From Candidatus Binatia bacterium (GTDB lineage Bacteria; Desulfobacterota; Binatia; UBA12015): a stretch of DNA of 64,000 bases. The first letter of the stretch is position 1; every line of letters starts with the position of its first letter. The DNA is taken from contig JAQWRY010000028.1 in assembly GCA_029243485.1 (NCBI GenBank), forward strand, positions 62,001 to 126,000, in the 5' to 3' direction. Positions 1 to 8,330 of this stretch are shown here, one piece after another. The notes under the pieces are model-generated. The model was given only the letters and a program-made list of their open reading frames with translations, had not been told where the DNA came from and did not search any database. A program made the translations under genes and the position numbers.

Positions 1-378
1 GTCGCGCACCGAGCGGTCGCCGCTCGTCTGCGAAGGGGCGAAGCCATGCCCGGGTTCGGCCATCCCCTGTACCCGGACGGTGATCCCCGCGGCGCATTGC
101 TCATGGGGCTCGTTCGGGAGCGATGTGCCGGCTCGCACGGCGTGAAGGTGGCGAGCGCACTCGCCGACGCCGTGTGGGACTTGATGGGCGAGCGACCGAC
201 GGTGGATTTCGCTCTGGTGACCCTGTGTCGCGCCTTGGAGCTTCCTTCACAGGCGCCGCTGGGGCTCCTGGCGATCGGCCGCACCGTCGGGTGGATCGCG
301 CACGCGATCGAGCAGTACGGCGAAGGTCGCTTGATCCGGCCGCGGGCTCGCTACACGGGAGAGCCGCCCACCTCGTGA
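1..378 (+). CDS. Citrate synthase family enzyme, C-terminal part (partial at left edge)
   Basis: The frame is open at the left edge, so only the last 125 residues are present. They carry the signature PGFGHPLYPDGDPR of the citrate synthase fold, then PTVDFAL, which holds the Asp that acts as catalytic base in this family, and near the end IGRTVGWIAHAIEQ followed by LIRPRARYTG, the usual closing region with the citrate-binding Arg. The family condenses an acyl-CoA (normally acetyl-CoA) with oxaloacetate in the cytoplasm. The wording of these motifs resembles the bacterial 'citrate synthase family protein' paralogs more than housekeeping GltA, so 2-methylcitrate synthase or an accessory citrate synthase are alternatives. 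The gene ends 30 bp before the remnant of an esterase on the other strand. Confidence 0.9.
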   Translation, partial: VAHRAVAARLRRGEAMPGFGHPLYPDGDPRGALLMGLVRERCAGSHGVKVASALADAVWDLMGERPTVDFALVTLCRALELPSQAPLGLLAIGRTVGWIAHAIEQYGEGRLIRPRARYTGEPPTS

Positions 379-407
379 TTCCGCGCACCCGGAAGATGGC
401 GCCGGTG

Positions 408-887
408 TCAGTGGGGGGCTGTCGTGAACGAGACGACCTCGGCGAGATGTCCGCCCGCGGAGCCGCCGGCGAGTACGATTCGAGCGGGGTCGAGGCCGAG
501 GGCCTGGGCGTTTTCGTGCACGTACCGGTACGCGGCCCGAGCATCTTCGACGGCCGCAAACGCGGTCGTGCCGTGGGGGAGGTGAACGCGGTAGTCCACG
601 GTGATGCCGAGCCATCCGAACGAAGCGAAGTGCTTGGCCCAAGGATGGAACTGCATCGGAGAGCCGCTCGTCCACCCGCCGCCGAAGAAAAACAAAATCG
701 TCGGGCGAGGTGCGTCCACTACCGGCTCCGGCTCGAAGAGCTGAAGCCTGAGAGTGACGTCGTCCATGTCTCGGTAGACGAGCTCTCGCGTCGGCGCGTA
801 CGTGAATCGGAATGAGGCTTACGCGGCGAGAGACAAGAGGCCGAGCCCCAGCGCCGTCACGAGCGCGTACCTCCCCAGTTTCCTCAT
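408..887 (-). pseudogene. Broken secreted alpha/beta hydrolase (HSL/BD-FAE esterase type)
   Basis: An ATG at 887 starts a 22-residue signal peptide (MRKLGRYALVTALGLG, then LLSLAA) that is closed by TAA at 821-819. The same reading frame continues without further stops into hydrolase sequence: FFGGGW (oxyanion-hole region), a TVDYR strand and the nucleophile elbow GGSAGGH. The frame ends with TGA at 410-408 only about 15 residues after the elbow. Family members run about 280-320 residues, so the Asp and His of the catalytic triad are missing, and the DNA beyond is the coding end of the citrate synthase gene. One in-frame nonsense codon plus loss of the 3' half means no active product is expected. 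A shorter ORF from the ATG at 767 could still be translated but would be an incomplete enzyme. Confidence 0.8.
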
Positions 888-929
888 CGCGCGGTCACAC
901 TGCGGTACCCCGCCCCGCGGTCTCGACGC

Positions 930-1403
930 TCAGACGGACCGGGCCGGCAGGCGGATCAGCGGGATGCGACGTTCGGTCTTCGCCTGGTACTCGACGTAGT
1001 AGGGGCGATCTTTGACGAGGGCGTTCCAGGTGCGCTGGTGGTCGACGCCTTCGAGGATGATCGCGGTGACGAGCCCTTCCTCGGCGCGGTCCTTTATCCA
1101 GATCTGCGGGTTGGCAGTCTTGTCGCAGAGGTTGTGGAACCAGGCGGGGTTCTTGGGACCGCCGGCGTAGGATGCGGCGACGATCCGGGTCTGGTCGGCG
1201 TCGCACCAGTACGGCAGGGCAACGGTGTGCACCTTGCCCGATTTGCGGCCTACGGTGCGCAGGAGGAGATGGCGCATCCCCGCGCGCACCCACGCGGATT
1301 CATCGTCGGTCGTCTCGAGATGTCCGACGTGGCGCCGCGTGATCGAGGGGATCTCCGCTAGGTCCGGTGTTTCGAACTCGTCGTTGCGCTGGTCTTCACT
1401 CAT
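930..1403 (-). CDS. DUF385 deazaflavin (F420)-dependent nitroreductase family protein
   Basis: 157 residues, a normal length for the Ddn/FGR-like split beta-barrel family that uses reduced cofactor F420 to reduce quinones or nitro compounds. Visible family features are TVGRKSGKVHTV (residues about 49-60), which contacts the cofactor, then VAASYAGGPKNPAWFHNL and the late strand RTWNALVKDRPYY. There is no signal peptide. The start is well placed: GAGGAATC lies just upstream of the ATG. It is a single gene on the minus strand, between the decayed esterase and an exported hydrolase on the other strand. Together with the LLM oxidoreductase at 53,000 it suggests that the organism makes F420. The substrate cannot be read from the sequence. 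Confidence 0.88.
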   Translation of the reverse strand: MSEDQRNDEFETPDLAEIPSITRRHVGHLETTDDESAWVRAGMRHLLLRTVGRKSGKVHTVALPYWCDADQTRIVAASYAGGPKNPAWFHNLCDKTANPQIWIKDRAEEGLVTAIILEGVDHQRTWNALVKDRPYYVEYQAKTERRIPLIRLPARSV

Positions 1404-1533
1404 GATTCCTCGTTCCTAGCCGCCTCGGCGGCTTGGTTCCAGTTCTGTGCGGAGTGCTTCGTCGGCCGTGGGAGAATGCCCTTGACCGGGTGTGGACGTG
1501 TGGGAGAGAACGCCCGAAGGGAGGACCCACCGA

Positions 1534-3102
1534 ATGGACCTAAGGAATGTCGTCCGAACGCTCTCGATCGCGCTGCTTGGCGCTGCGATTCTCTTGCCCG
1601 AGCCCGCCAGTGCCGCACGGTGCCGCAGCGGCCTGACCACCGATGGGCGAATCGCGGTTCGCCAGCGTTGCGTCTCCCCAGTGTCGGACCGTCCCAGCGC
1701 GTCCGTTCCGACGCCGATGGTCGAGGGGCCCGTCACCGGCGGTGGGGGTGCACCCGTCGTGCAGGCGACCAGCTTCGACCTCGCCGACGTCGGCTACATG
1801 GTCGAGGAGTTCTTCCTCGCCGGAACGGCGGAGGCCTATGTGAACGTCGAGCCGCTCCGGTCGAACGGTCGCTGGTCGATCTCGCCGGGAAGCACGGCAG
1901 ACTATAAGACGCGGATCGTCGTCTATCGGCCTCTCGATGACGCTGCGTTCAGCGGCACGGTCATCGTCGAGTGGCTCAATGTGAGTGGTGGTCTCGACGC
2001 CGCGCCGGACTGGACGATGCTTCACACCGAGATCACGCGCGAAGGCCATGTGTGGGTCGGAGTCTCCGCGCAGGTCGTGGGCATCGAGGGCGCGCCGGGC
2101 GGGGGGCCGATCCCCGGCTTGAACCTTTCTCTGAAGGGCGCCGATCCGGAGCGGTACAGATCGCTCGTGCATCCCGGGGATTCCTTCTCGTACGACATGT
2201 ACTCTCAGGCCGGTCAGGCGCTTCGCTCGGTGACCGAGGTCGACCCTCTCGGGGGTCTTCGTCCCGAGCGCATCCTTTCGGTGGGCGAGTCGCAGTCCGC
2301 GTTTCGATTGATGACCTATGTGAACGCGGTCGAGCCGCATCACCGCATGTACGACGGCTATCTGATTCACAGCCGCGGTGGAGGTGGAGCGTTCCTCTCG
2401 CAGGAGCCGGAGCCTGTCATCTCGGCCCCGAGGGTTCTGCACGTTCGCGACGATCTCGAGGTCCCGGTGTTGATGCTCCAGACCGAGACCGATCTCTTCA
2501 CGCTCGGCTCTCTCGCGGATCGCCAGTCGGACTCGCGGGGCTTCCGGCTCTGGGAAGTGGCCGGCACCGCGCACGCCGACACGTACACGTTGATGGTCGG
2601 CTTCACCGACGTGGGCGACGATCCGAGTGCGACCGACGTGGTAGTCACGGCCTCGCCGATTCCCGGCATCATCGATTGCGAGAGCCCGATCAACTCCGGC
2701 CCGCAGCACATCGTCTTGAAGGCGGCGTTTGCGGGGCTCGATCGGTGGGTTCGAACTGGGGCGGCGCCGCGCCGTGCTCCGCGTCTCCAGGTCGCGGGCA
2801 ATCCTGCGGCGTACGTGCTCGACGACTACGGAAACGCGCGCGGCGGGATCCGGACTTCGTGGGTCGATGCGCCGGTCGCGATCCTGTCCGGGCTCGGTCA
2901 GAGCGGCGGGAGCTTCTGCGGGATCTTCGGAACGACGATCCCGTTCGATGCGGCGATGCTCGACGAGCTCTACCCGGATCACCGGACGTACGTGAACAAG
3001 GTGCGCGGTTCGACGAACCGAGCGGCCTTCCAAGGCTACATTCGCCCAGCGGACGCCGCGCTGATCAATCAGGCTGCGGAGGAATCCGACATCGGGCGCT
3101 GA
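1534..3102 (+). CDS. Exported alpha/beta hydrolase domain protein (Abhydrolase_10-like)
   Basis: 522 residues from the ATG at 1534. I chose this start over an upstream in-frame one at 1492 because AAGGGAGG precedes it with good spacing and it begins directly with a signal peptide (MDLRNVVRTLSIALLG, cleavage near ASA-AR). The mature protein contains EWLNVSGGLDA and a nucleophile elbow GESQSA (around residue 254), both typical of the large uncharacterised alpha/beta-hydrolase family often found with CoA and lipid catabolism genes in environmental bacteria. The likely role is hydrolysis of an ester or amide in the periplasm or at the cell surface; the substrate is unknown. It converges on orn, with the two stop codons 9 bp apart. 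Confidence 0.85.
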   Translation: MDLRNVVRTLSIALLGAAILLPEPASAARCRSGLTTDGRIAVRQRCVSPVSDRPSASVPTPMVEGPVTGGGGAPVVQATSFDLADVGYMVEEFFLAGTAEAYVNVEPLRSNGRWSISPGSTADYKTRIVVYRPLDDAAFSGTVIVEWLNVSGGLDAAPDWTMLHTEITREGHVWVGVSAQVVGIEGAPGGGPIPGLNLSLKGADPERYRSLVHPGDSFSYDMYSQAGQALRSVTEVDPLGGLRPERILSVGESQSAFRLMTYVNAVEPHHRMYDGYLIHSRGGGGAFLSQEPEPVISAPRVLHVRDDLEVPVLMLQTETDLFTLGSLADRQSDSRGFRLWEVAGTAHADTYTLMVGFTDVGDDPSATDVVVTASPIPGIIDCESPINSGPQHIVLKAAFAGLDRWVRTGAAPRRAPRLQVAGNPAAYVLDDYGNARGGIRTSWVDAPVAILSGLGQSGGSFCGIFGTTIPFDAAMLDELYPDHRTYVNKVRGSTNRAAFQGYIRPADAALINQAAEESDIGR

Positions 3103-3111
3103 GGGCGGACC

Positions 3112-3654
3112 TCAACGGAAACAGCGGCCTCGATAGAAGGACAACTCGGCAATGGACTGCCTTGTGTCGGCGAGGGCCGTGTGGTCGCTGTCGGGTTTGG
3201 GGAAGATCGCGTCCGGTCCGTACCAGCGCCGTACGAGTTCCTTCATGGTCGAGACGTCGACCATGCGGTAGTGGAGCGTCGCCTCGAGCTTCGGGAAGTA
3301 GCGGACGATGAAGCGGCGATCCTGGTGGATCGAGTTCCCGGAGAGGAGACCTTCTCCCTCGGGGCAGTGTTTTCCTACGAGGGCCGCAACCGCTGCATCG
3401 GCTACTTCGAGTGTCGTCGAGGACGCGGCCACCTTCGTAAGGAGTCCGTTCTCGGTGTGCATGTTGAGGACGAAGTCGTTCATCGAGGCGAGGGCGGCTT
3501 CCTCCTGGTGGATCACCGCGTGATAGGTCTCGAGCTCTTCGAGATCCGGCGTCGTGATGATGATCGCGACTTCGATGGGGACGCAGGTCTCGGGATCGAG
3601 GCCCGTCATCTCCATGTCGAGCCACACGAGGAGATCGCTCTTGGGATCGCCCAT
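3112..3654 (-). CDS. orn: Oligoribonuclease
   Basis: 180 residues, the usual length for Orn, the 3'-5' exonuclease that finishes RNA decay and degrades pGpG and other dinucleotides. The DEDDh metal-binding residues are all present: D and E in LDMEMTGLD, D in NSIHQDRRF, and the H...D pair in HTALADTRQSI, where most members have HRALDDI. Its ATG at 3654 shares a base with the TGA of the upstream phosphotriesterase-like gene (TGATG), so translation is probably coupled. Cytoplasmic housekeeping enzyme; assignment is secure. Confidence 0.96.
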   Translation of the reverse strand: MGDPKSDLLVWLDMEMTGLDPETCVPIEVAIIITTPDLEELETYHAVIHQEEAALASMNDFVLNMHTENGLLTKVAASSTTLEVADAAVAALVGKHCPEGEGLLSGNSIHQDRRFIVRYFPKLEATLHYRMVDVSTMKELVRRWYGPDAIFPKPDSDHTALADTRQSIAELSFYRGRCFR

Positions 3655-4643
3655 CAGGGCACCTCGGTTCCGGCGAACCAGCGGCCGGGATTCTCGTCGG
3701 TCATGGTGGTGATCGCCTCATCGGAGACTCCGGCGTCACGGAGCTTCGGGATGACGCGCTCGAAGAGATGGGTCGGCGTCCAGTCGGGCATCGCTTGCGC
3801 GATCATGGAGGCGGGGTCGTCGACCACGACGCCGGGGCCGAGTATGGGCCGTCCGAGCCAGTTGCACACGGAGTCGTGCGAGAGGCAGACGTGTCGCCCG
3901 TGGCCTTCATTCACAAGGCTCACGATGTTCTTCATGCGGATGTCGTCGGGCAGGATGGTCTCGATGCCGAGACGATCGAAGCCGATGTAGGATCCGCCGC
4001 CGACGATCTCGCGGTGGTAAGTGGGGTCGTCGATGCCGTCGGAGTGTCCCACGAGGAGGCGGTGCGCCGGGACGCCTTCGCCGGTCACGATCTCGATCTG
4101 GTCGGGGCCGCACGTGCCTTCCTGGGTGTGGGAGATCAGGGGTACGTCGCAACGCTTGGCCGCCCGCGCCGCGGCTGTGAGCAGCTTTCGCTCGTAGTCG
4201 CTCACCTTGCCGTGGCCGGTTGCGATCTTGATGAGACCGGCATGGATGCCGGTCTCGTCGATGCCCTCAGTGATCTCCTTTTCGTAGATCGCCGCGATGT
4301 CGTCGACCGGGAGATTGGCGAAGGTGTAGGTGATGCCCTGTTCCTCGAAGTAGCCGCCGGTCGTACAAATGATCTGCATTCCCGATGCCTGCGCGCACTC
4401 CGCCATGAACTCGACATCGCGACCCAGGTCCATCGGGCAGGGGTCGAGAAAGCTCTTTACGCCGTGGGCCTGGAGGCTCTGCAGCATCTCGACCGTGCGC
4501 GCCTTCGCGTCGTTGCGCTTGAAGCGTGCCGCGAGCGCGTCCATTTGCCAGCCCGGGTAGCCGACCATGATGTGTTCGTGGACGAGGGTTCGACCGAGGT
4601 CGGCCGGCGTGCACGTTCCGGTAACGGTGTTGATCGTGTCCAT
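3654..4643 (-). CDS. Phosphotriesterase-like amidohydrolase (PTE/PLL family)
   Basis: Binuclear-metal TIM-barrel hydrolase of about 329 residues. The metal ligands and carbamylated lysine are recognisable: HEH near residue 23 (TLVHEHIMV), K in LIKIATGHG, H in ISHTQEG, H in VGHSDG and the catalytic D in LSHDSV. Family members are phosphotriesterases, N-acyl-homoserine-lactone lactonases or other lactonases; the loops that would decide cannot be judged by eye. The start is uncertain: the ATG at 4643 gives the normal family N-terminus, and an in-frame GTG at 4664 would add seven residues. Neither has a clear ribosome binding site. It overlaps orn by one base (TGATG) and follows the peptidase gene by about 40 bp, so the three probably form one transcript. 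Confidence 0.85.
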   Translation of the reverse strand: MDTINTVTGTCTPADLGRTLVHEHIMVGYPGWQMDALAARFKRNDAKARTVEMLQSLQAHGVKSFLDPCPMDLGRDVEFMAECAQASGMQIICTTGGYFEEQGITYTFANLPVDDIAAIYEKEITEGIDETGIHAGLIKIATGHGKVSDYERKLLTAAARAAKRCDVPLISHTQEGTCGPDQIEIVTGEGVPAHRLLVGHSDGIDDPTYHREIVGGGSYIGFDRLGIETILPDDIRMKNIVSLVNEGHGRHVCLSHDSVCNWLGRPILGPGVVVDDPASMIAQAMPDWTPTHLFERVIPKLRDAGVSDEAITTMTDENPGRWFAGTEVP

Positions 4644-4686
4644 GCCGGGGCATGAATCACCCACGCGCGAACTTGTCCAGGAGAGT

Positions 4687-5919
4687 TTAGCGTCCGAGCC
4701 GCTGCTCGAAGAACTTGCGCAGGCTTCGGCCCGACACCTCTTGGGCGATTTCCCGGAAGCGGCGGGTGGTCACCGGAGCGCGCTCCGTCTGGAGAATCCG
4801 CGCGACGTCGTCCAGGCTCTTCTTGTCGCGCGTGGACTTCCGAATGCGTGCGTCGAGCTCCGCGAGGATCACGGCACCTCTGGCGGCGACACCGGCACCG
4901 GCACTCGCGACCAGTAGGTCGTCGATGCCCTCGCCTTTCTCGGCGAGCTTTCCGAGGGCACGTTCGTAGCGCCGCTTGGAGATGGTGCGGGAGCGCCGCA
5001 GGAGCGCGAGTGAGTAGTACTCGGCGATCCCTTCGACGATCCAATCCCCATCCTTGCCAGCCTTGGCGTGCATGAAGGAGTGCACGAGCTCGTGCAGGAT
5101 TGGGCTCGTGCCGTCGCTTTGGATGAGAGGTCGCTCCGCGTGGAGATAGAGCGAGTCGGGCCCGGAAAGCCCGCCGCGCCACATGGGATCGGCCGCGCCC
5201 ACGATTGCGAAACGCTCGGGGTGCTCGGGGAAGACGTCGACCAGGTCGTCGAGCGTCCAACGGAGGAGCGCGAGAATGTCGAGGCGATGCAGGCCATGGC
5301 CCCAGGGGTTCGCGATCGCGAAGTGGATCCCAGCGACCTTTTCTCGCGTGACACCGAGCCGGCCGGCCAGGACCCACCCGGTAGGTCGGTCGACGTATCG
5401 GTGTTCCTGCTCAATCTCGAACGTGTTGTCGCCCAGGCGCTTCCAAGGAGTGACGACCGACCACTCCTCGGGCAGATGCATGGTGAGTGTGGCGTTGGAT
5501 TCGAGGTGCGCTTCGGTCGTCACCGCCAGGGTCGGGAACAGGTCCTCGCCGCGGAAGAGCGCCCAGCTGTCGGTGATGGCCGCGTCTTTGCCCGGTCCGT
5601 TGCGGTCGTGATCGATCCGCACGTTGTAGCGGAGCTTCCCTCCGCTCTTCGGAACCCGCCAGACCAATCGTCCCTTTTCCATCTCGATCTCGCCGGTTCC
5701 GGTGAAATCGACGTGCCGACGGGGGTCGATTCGAAAGCGCAGGATGCTGGGCAGACCCTGGCCGTCGAGAGCGATCGTGATGCGGGCGAGCCCGTCTCCG
5801 GGGAGCAGAAGGACGTCGTAGCCGACGTCGAATGCGGGGGTGGGGGCAGCGGCGCCAGGGGGGGGGAGAAGAAACAGGCACAGGAGCGCGGCCGCAAGAG
5901 TGCAGGGGGTTCGGATCAC
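4687..5919 (-). CDS. Secreted gluzincin metallopeptidase-like protein (M1/M61 type)
   Basis: 410 residues with a clear signal peptide (MIRTPCTLAAALLCLFLL, cleavage near GAAA-P). The catalytic zinc motif HELVHSF lies around residue 278, and the third ligand is E in EGIAEYY about 20 residues later, the HExxH-(18)-E arrangement of gluzincins. The N-terminal half is rich in beta strands, as in M61 glycyl-aminopeptidase-type proteins. The likely role is periplasmic or extracytoplasmic peptide cleavage. It lies 15 bp after the stop of the AspA-like gene and upstream of the phosphotriesterase-like gene on the same strand, consistent with a leftward operon. The exact family is inferred from motifs only. 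Confidence 0.8.
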   Translation of the reverse strand: MIRTPCTLAAALLCLFLLPPPGAAAPTPAFDVGYDVLLLPGDGLARITIALDGQGLPSILRFRIDPRRHVDFTGTGEIEMEKGRLVWRVPKSGGKLRYNVRIDHDRNGPGKDAAITDSWALFRGEDLFPTLAVTTEAHLESNATLTMHLPEEWSVVTPWKRLGDNTFEIEQEHRYVDRPTGWVLAGRLGVTREKVAGIHFAIANPWGHGLHRLDILALLRWTLDDLVDVFPEHPERFAIVGAADPMWRGGLSGPDSLYLHAERPLIQSDGTSPILHELVHSFMHAKAGKDGDWIVEGIAEYYSLALLRRSRTISKRRYERALGKLAEKGEGIDDLLVASAGAGVAARGAVILAELDARIRKSTRDKKSLDDVARILQTERAPVTTRRFREIAQEVSGRSLRKFFEQRLGR

Positions 5920-5933
5920 AGCAGCCGCTCTGT

Positions 5934-7340
5934 CTACTCCGTATGTTCGAGATCCGCCACTTCCGGTCGGGGGTCCCCCGGACCGGCCGGTTCGGGCTGA
6001 GGGGCTCGTTCGTCACCGATGTGAAACGCCGCAAAGCCCGGGATGACGACCTGGGCCATCGCCATGCCGATTACCCGCCCCGCGATCGGGGCGCGGACGA
6101 CGGCGCGCTCGCCGCCGAGGGGGTCGAAAACCGTTGCGAGCGCCGCATCGACCTCGACGCGATCACCGAGCTCGACCGAGGGAACGAAAATCCCACCATG
6201 ATTGACGCGGACCCAGTTCGAGTCGAAGAAGAATTCCTGCTCGCGCTCCTCGACCTCGTAGGGCACATTCAACATCCCGATGTAGCGCAGGAGTCGCAGG
6301 ACGCCATTCTCGCCGCGCTGAATTTCCGGGCCTTGGAGCCGCAGCGACTCGCCGCCTTCGTAGAGCACCGTAGGGATCTCCTGGACGGTCGCCTCGCGGC
6401 GCAACGTCCCCACTATGCCGGGATGGTGGACCGCCACGGCGACCCCGAGCCCGCGCGCCAACTCGAGGATATCTGTCGACGTGAAGTCGCCGCGCACCTG
6501 CGGAAGATTGCTTCGATGGAAGGAGCCGCTGTGGAAGTCGATCAGCGCATCGCAGTGTCGGATAACGCCTTCGAAGATCACGTTCGCGATTCGCGAGGCC
6601 GAGCTTCCGTGGGGACTGCCGGGGAAATGGCGGTTCAGGTCGCGCCGATCCGGCAGGTACCGGCTGCGGCTGCGGAATCCGTGCACGTTTACGATGGGCA
6701 GGCCGATGAGCGTGCCGTCGAGATCCTCGGGTCCGATCCGCGCGAGGACGCGTCGGACGGTCTCGGTGCCGTTGAGCTCGTCTCCGTGGATGCCTGCGGT
6801 GAGGCAGAGCGTGGGGCCCGCGGCGTGACCACGAATGATCACGACCGGTGTTTCGACACTCGCGCCGACGAAGGACTCGCTCGCGTGCAGGACGATGCGC
6901 TGTTTGGTGCCGGGTTCGATCTCCTGGCCACCGATCTCGATGCGGGGGAGGGCCGCCTCCGGTGCGAGATCCGGGAGCGCCGCGTTCTTGGGGCCGATGG
7001 GCTCGACTTCGTGAGGGATGTCGTCTGCGATGGGGATCGGATCGAGTTCCGGAAAGGGATCGCCCGCGGCCGCAGGCGCGTCGACGTCGTCTGCGACGTC
7101 ATTCGAATTTGCGACTGGTGCGATGTTGACCAGGGCGTCGCCCGAACTCGTGAGTGGGGCGATGTCGGTCAGCACGTCGCCCGCAGCGATGCCGGCGTCG
7201 ACCTCGGGGTCGATGGGGCGGGCCACTCCGGCTTCCAGGAACGCCGCCTCAGCCCGCGATTCGGCGCCGGCCAGGGCGAACAGGAACGCGAGGGTGAGGA
7301 CGGCGGTGATCGCCAAGGGGCGAGTCGGAACGCCCTTCAT
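5934..7340 (-). CDS. Secreted succinylglutamate desuccinylase/aspartoacylase (M14) family protein
   Basis: 468 residues. A signal peptide (MKGVPTRPLAITAVLTLAFL, cleavage near AEA) is followed by about 110 residues of Asp/Ala/Pro-rich low-complexity sequence with loosely repeated units (for example DVLTDIAPL and DALVNIAPV). A zinc-dependent AstE/AspA domain then starts near residue 130. Zinc ligands are H and E in GIHGDELNG and H in DFHSGSFH; substrate-binding Arg residues appear in DRRDLNRHFPG. The C-terminal domain is the small beta domain usual in AspA-like proteins. Most relatives are cytoplasmic and shorter, so the export signal and acidic spacer are unusual. It is the first gene of a leftward set with the peptidase, phosphotriesterase-like and orn genes. 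The substrate is probably an N-acyl amino acid or small amide (inference). Confidence 0.85.
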   Translation of the reverse strand: MKGVPTRPLAITAVLTLAFLFALAGAESRAEAAFLEAGVARPIDPEVDAGIAAGDVLTDIAPLTSSGDALVNIAPVANSNDVADDVDAPAAAGDPFPELDPIPIADDIPHEVEPIGPKNAALPDLAPEAALPRIEIGGQEIEPGTKQRIVLHASESFVGASVETPVVIIRGHAAGPTLCLTAGIHGDELNGTETVRRVLARIGPEDLDGTLIGLPIVNVHGFRSRSRYLPDRRDLNRHFPGSPHGSSASRIANVIFEGVIRHCDALIDFHSGSFHRSNLPQVRGDFTSTDILELARGLGVAVAVHHPGIVGTLRREATVQEIPTVLYEGGESLRLQGPEIQRGENGVLRLLRYIGMLNVPYEVEEREQEFFFDSNWVRVNHGGIFVPSVELGDRVEVDAALATVFDPLGGERAVVRAPIAGRVIGMAMAQVVIPGFAAFHIGDERAPQPEPAGPGDPRPEVADLEHTE

Positions 7341-7383
7341 CCGACGACGTTAGCAGGCCCGCAGGGCTGAGGTGAACGCCAGG

Positions 7384-7394
7384 GTTTGCCAAAC
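7384..7394. promoter_or_regulatory. Short perfect palindrome between divergent genes (possible operator)
   Basis: GTTTGCCAAAC is a perfect palindrome with a one-base centre in the 80-bp gap between the divergent AspA-like gene and the cyclic-nucleotide-binding protein, 26 bp before the latter's ATG. It could be a repressor site, but it is short and seen once. No clear -35/-10 pair accompanies it. Confidence 0.25.
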
Positions 7395-7420
7395 CTGCGG
7401 GCTGTCATAGGCTCCGGCAC

Positions 7421-7924
7421 ATGGCCGCGCCGGGTGAGGTCTTGCGGAATCTCGCCATCTTTGGCGCGCTCTCCGACGAAACCCTGGAGTTTTTGTACGA
7501 TCGCCTCGAAACGGTGACGGTGGCCGCGGGCGAGTCCTTCTTCGTCGAAGGCGAGACCGGCGATTCTGTGTACGTGCTCGAGGACGGTTGCGCCGACGTC
7601 GTGAAGTCCCGGGAGGGCCGGACCATCGCCCTTGCCACCCTGGAGCCGGGCGCGTGTTTCGGAGAGATCGCACTCGTCGCGATTTGCCCCCGGAGCGCGA
7701 CGGTGAACGCGGTGACGGCATGCCGCGCCGTGCGTCTCGAGAATCGTGTCCTCTTCGAGCTCCACGGGCGCGACCTCGAACAATTCACTCTGGTACAGAT
7801 GAACCTGGCGCGCGAGATCGCACGTCGGTTGAACGAGACGAGCGAGCTTCTGTTCGAGCACTTGCTCGTCGAGGCAAAACAGGACACGCGGGTCGCCGGT
7901 CTTCTGGGGAACGCGCTCAAATAG
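7421..7924 (+). CDS. Single-domain cyclic-nucleotide-binding protein (Crp-like cap domain)
   Basis: 167 residues consisting of one cNMP-binding beta-barrel (residues about 8-125) and a short C-terminal helix; there is no HTH. The phosphate-binding cassette region reads CFGEIALVAICPRSATVNA, close to the FGEIAL...RSATV consensus of cAMP/cGMP-binding domains. Such stand-alone cap domains act as regulatory subunits or membrane-associated sensors, and the partner is not evident here. It diverges from the AspA-like gene, and its last 8 bases overlap the end of a PhoD-like remnant on the other strand. Confidence 0.82.
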   Translation: MAAPGEVLRNLAIFGALSDETLEFLYDRLETVTVAAGESFFVEGETGDSVYVLEDGCADVVKSREGRTIALATLEPGACFGEIALVAICPRSATVNAVTACRAVRLENRVLFELHGRDLEQFTLVQMNLAREIARRLNETSELLFEHLLVEAKQDTRVAGLLGNALK

Positions 7925-8241
7925 ACTCGACCGGGAACGGAGGTGAGCCGTCGAGGGCAACGGCAACCGGGACCGTTTCGCCGGACTCGAGCCGGAAGCG
8001 CACCCGGCGGATCACCGGCGAGACTCGTCTCGAACCAGGCCCGCTGCTCGGCTCCAAGAAGGGTCCCGCCGGGGCTCTCGGGTTGGGGGTCGGCAGAGGC
8101 CACACCCTGAGCGAACCGGACGTCGGTGGAGGAGGCCGTGGCCCTGCGGACGAGTGGGCAGAAGGGGGCCGAGGCGATTGCCGTGAAGCAACCGGCTCCG
8201 AAGAGGAGGAGTCGCAGAAAGTCGTGGCGTGCCGTCGTCAC
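7917..8241 (-). pseudogene. Remnant of a PhoD-like phosphatase/phosphodiesterase
   Basis: Reading leftward from a GTG at 8241 there is a Tat-like leader (TTARHDFLRLLLFGAG) followed by VRFAQGVASADPQ, which matches the start of the PhoD family (compare FQHGVASGDP in the intact PhoD at 34,894). The next recognisable piece, TLLGAEQRAWFETSL, corresponds to the middle of PhoD (compare MLGFDQEEWFADRV). The intervening 250 or so residues, with most metal ligands, are missing. After that the frame shifts; a short tail (RVRFRLESGETVPVAV) in another frame ends at TGA 7919-7917. Internal deletion plus frameshift make this a dead gene. Confidence 0.7.
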
Positions 8242-8330
8242 GCACGGGTTGTGTCCGCCGCGGATCGCGATCGTCGACCGCGCGCCTTCCACGCTTGCGA
8301 CACGCCCGGGGGGGGGCGTAGACCTGAGAT

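Noticed and set aside
408-410. TGA ending the esterase remnant as a recoded codon
   Set aside because: Sequence after the TGA shows no hydrolase similarity and soon overlaps the citrate synthase gene on the other strand.
1540-3033. 497-residue open frame on the minus strand opposite the exported hydrolase
   Set aside because: It mirrors a gene with a signal peptide and clear hydrolase motifs; its own translation is Arg/Asp/His-rich and matches nothing. Typical high-GC antisense frame.
5832-7370. 512-residue plus-strand frame opposite the AspA-like gene
   Set aside because: Antisense of a gene with clear zinc motifs and a signal peptide.
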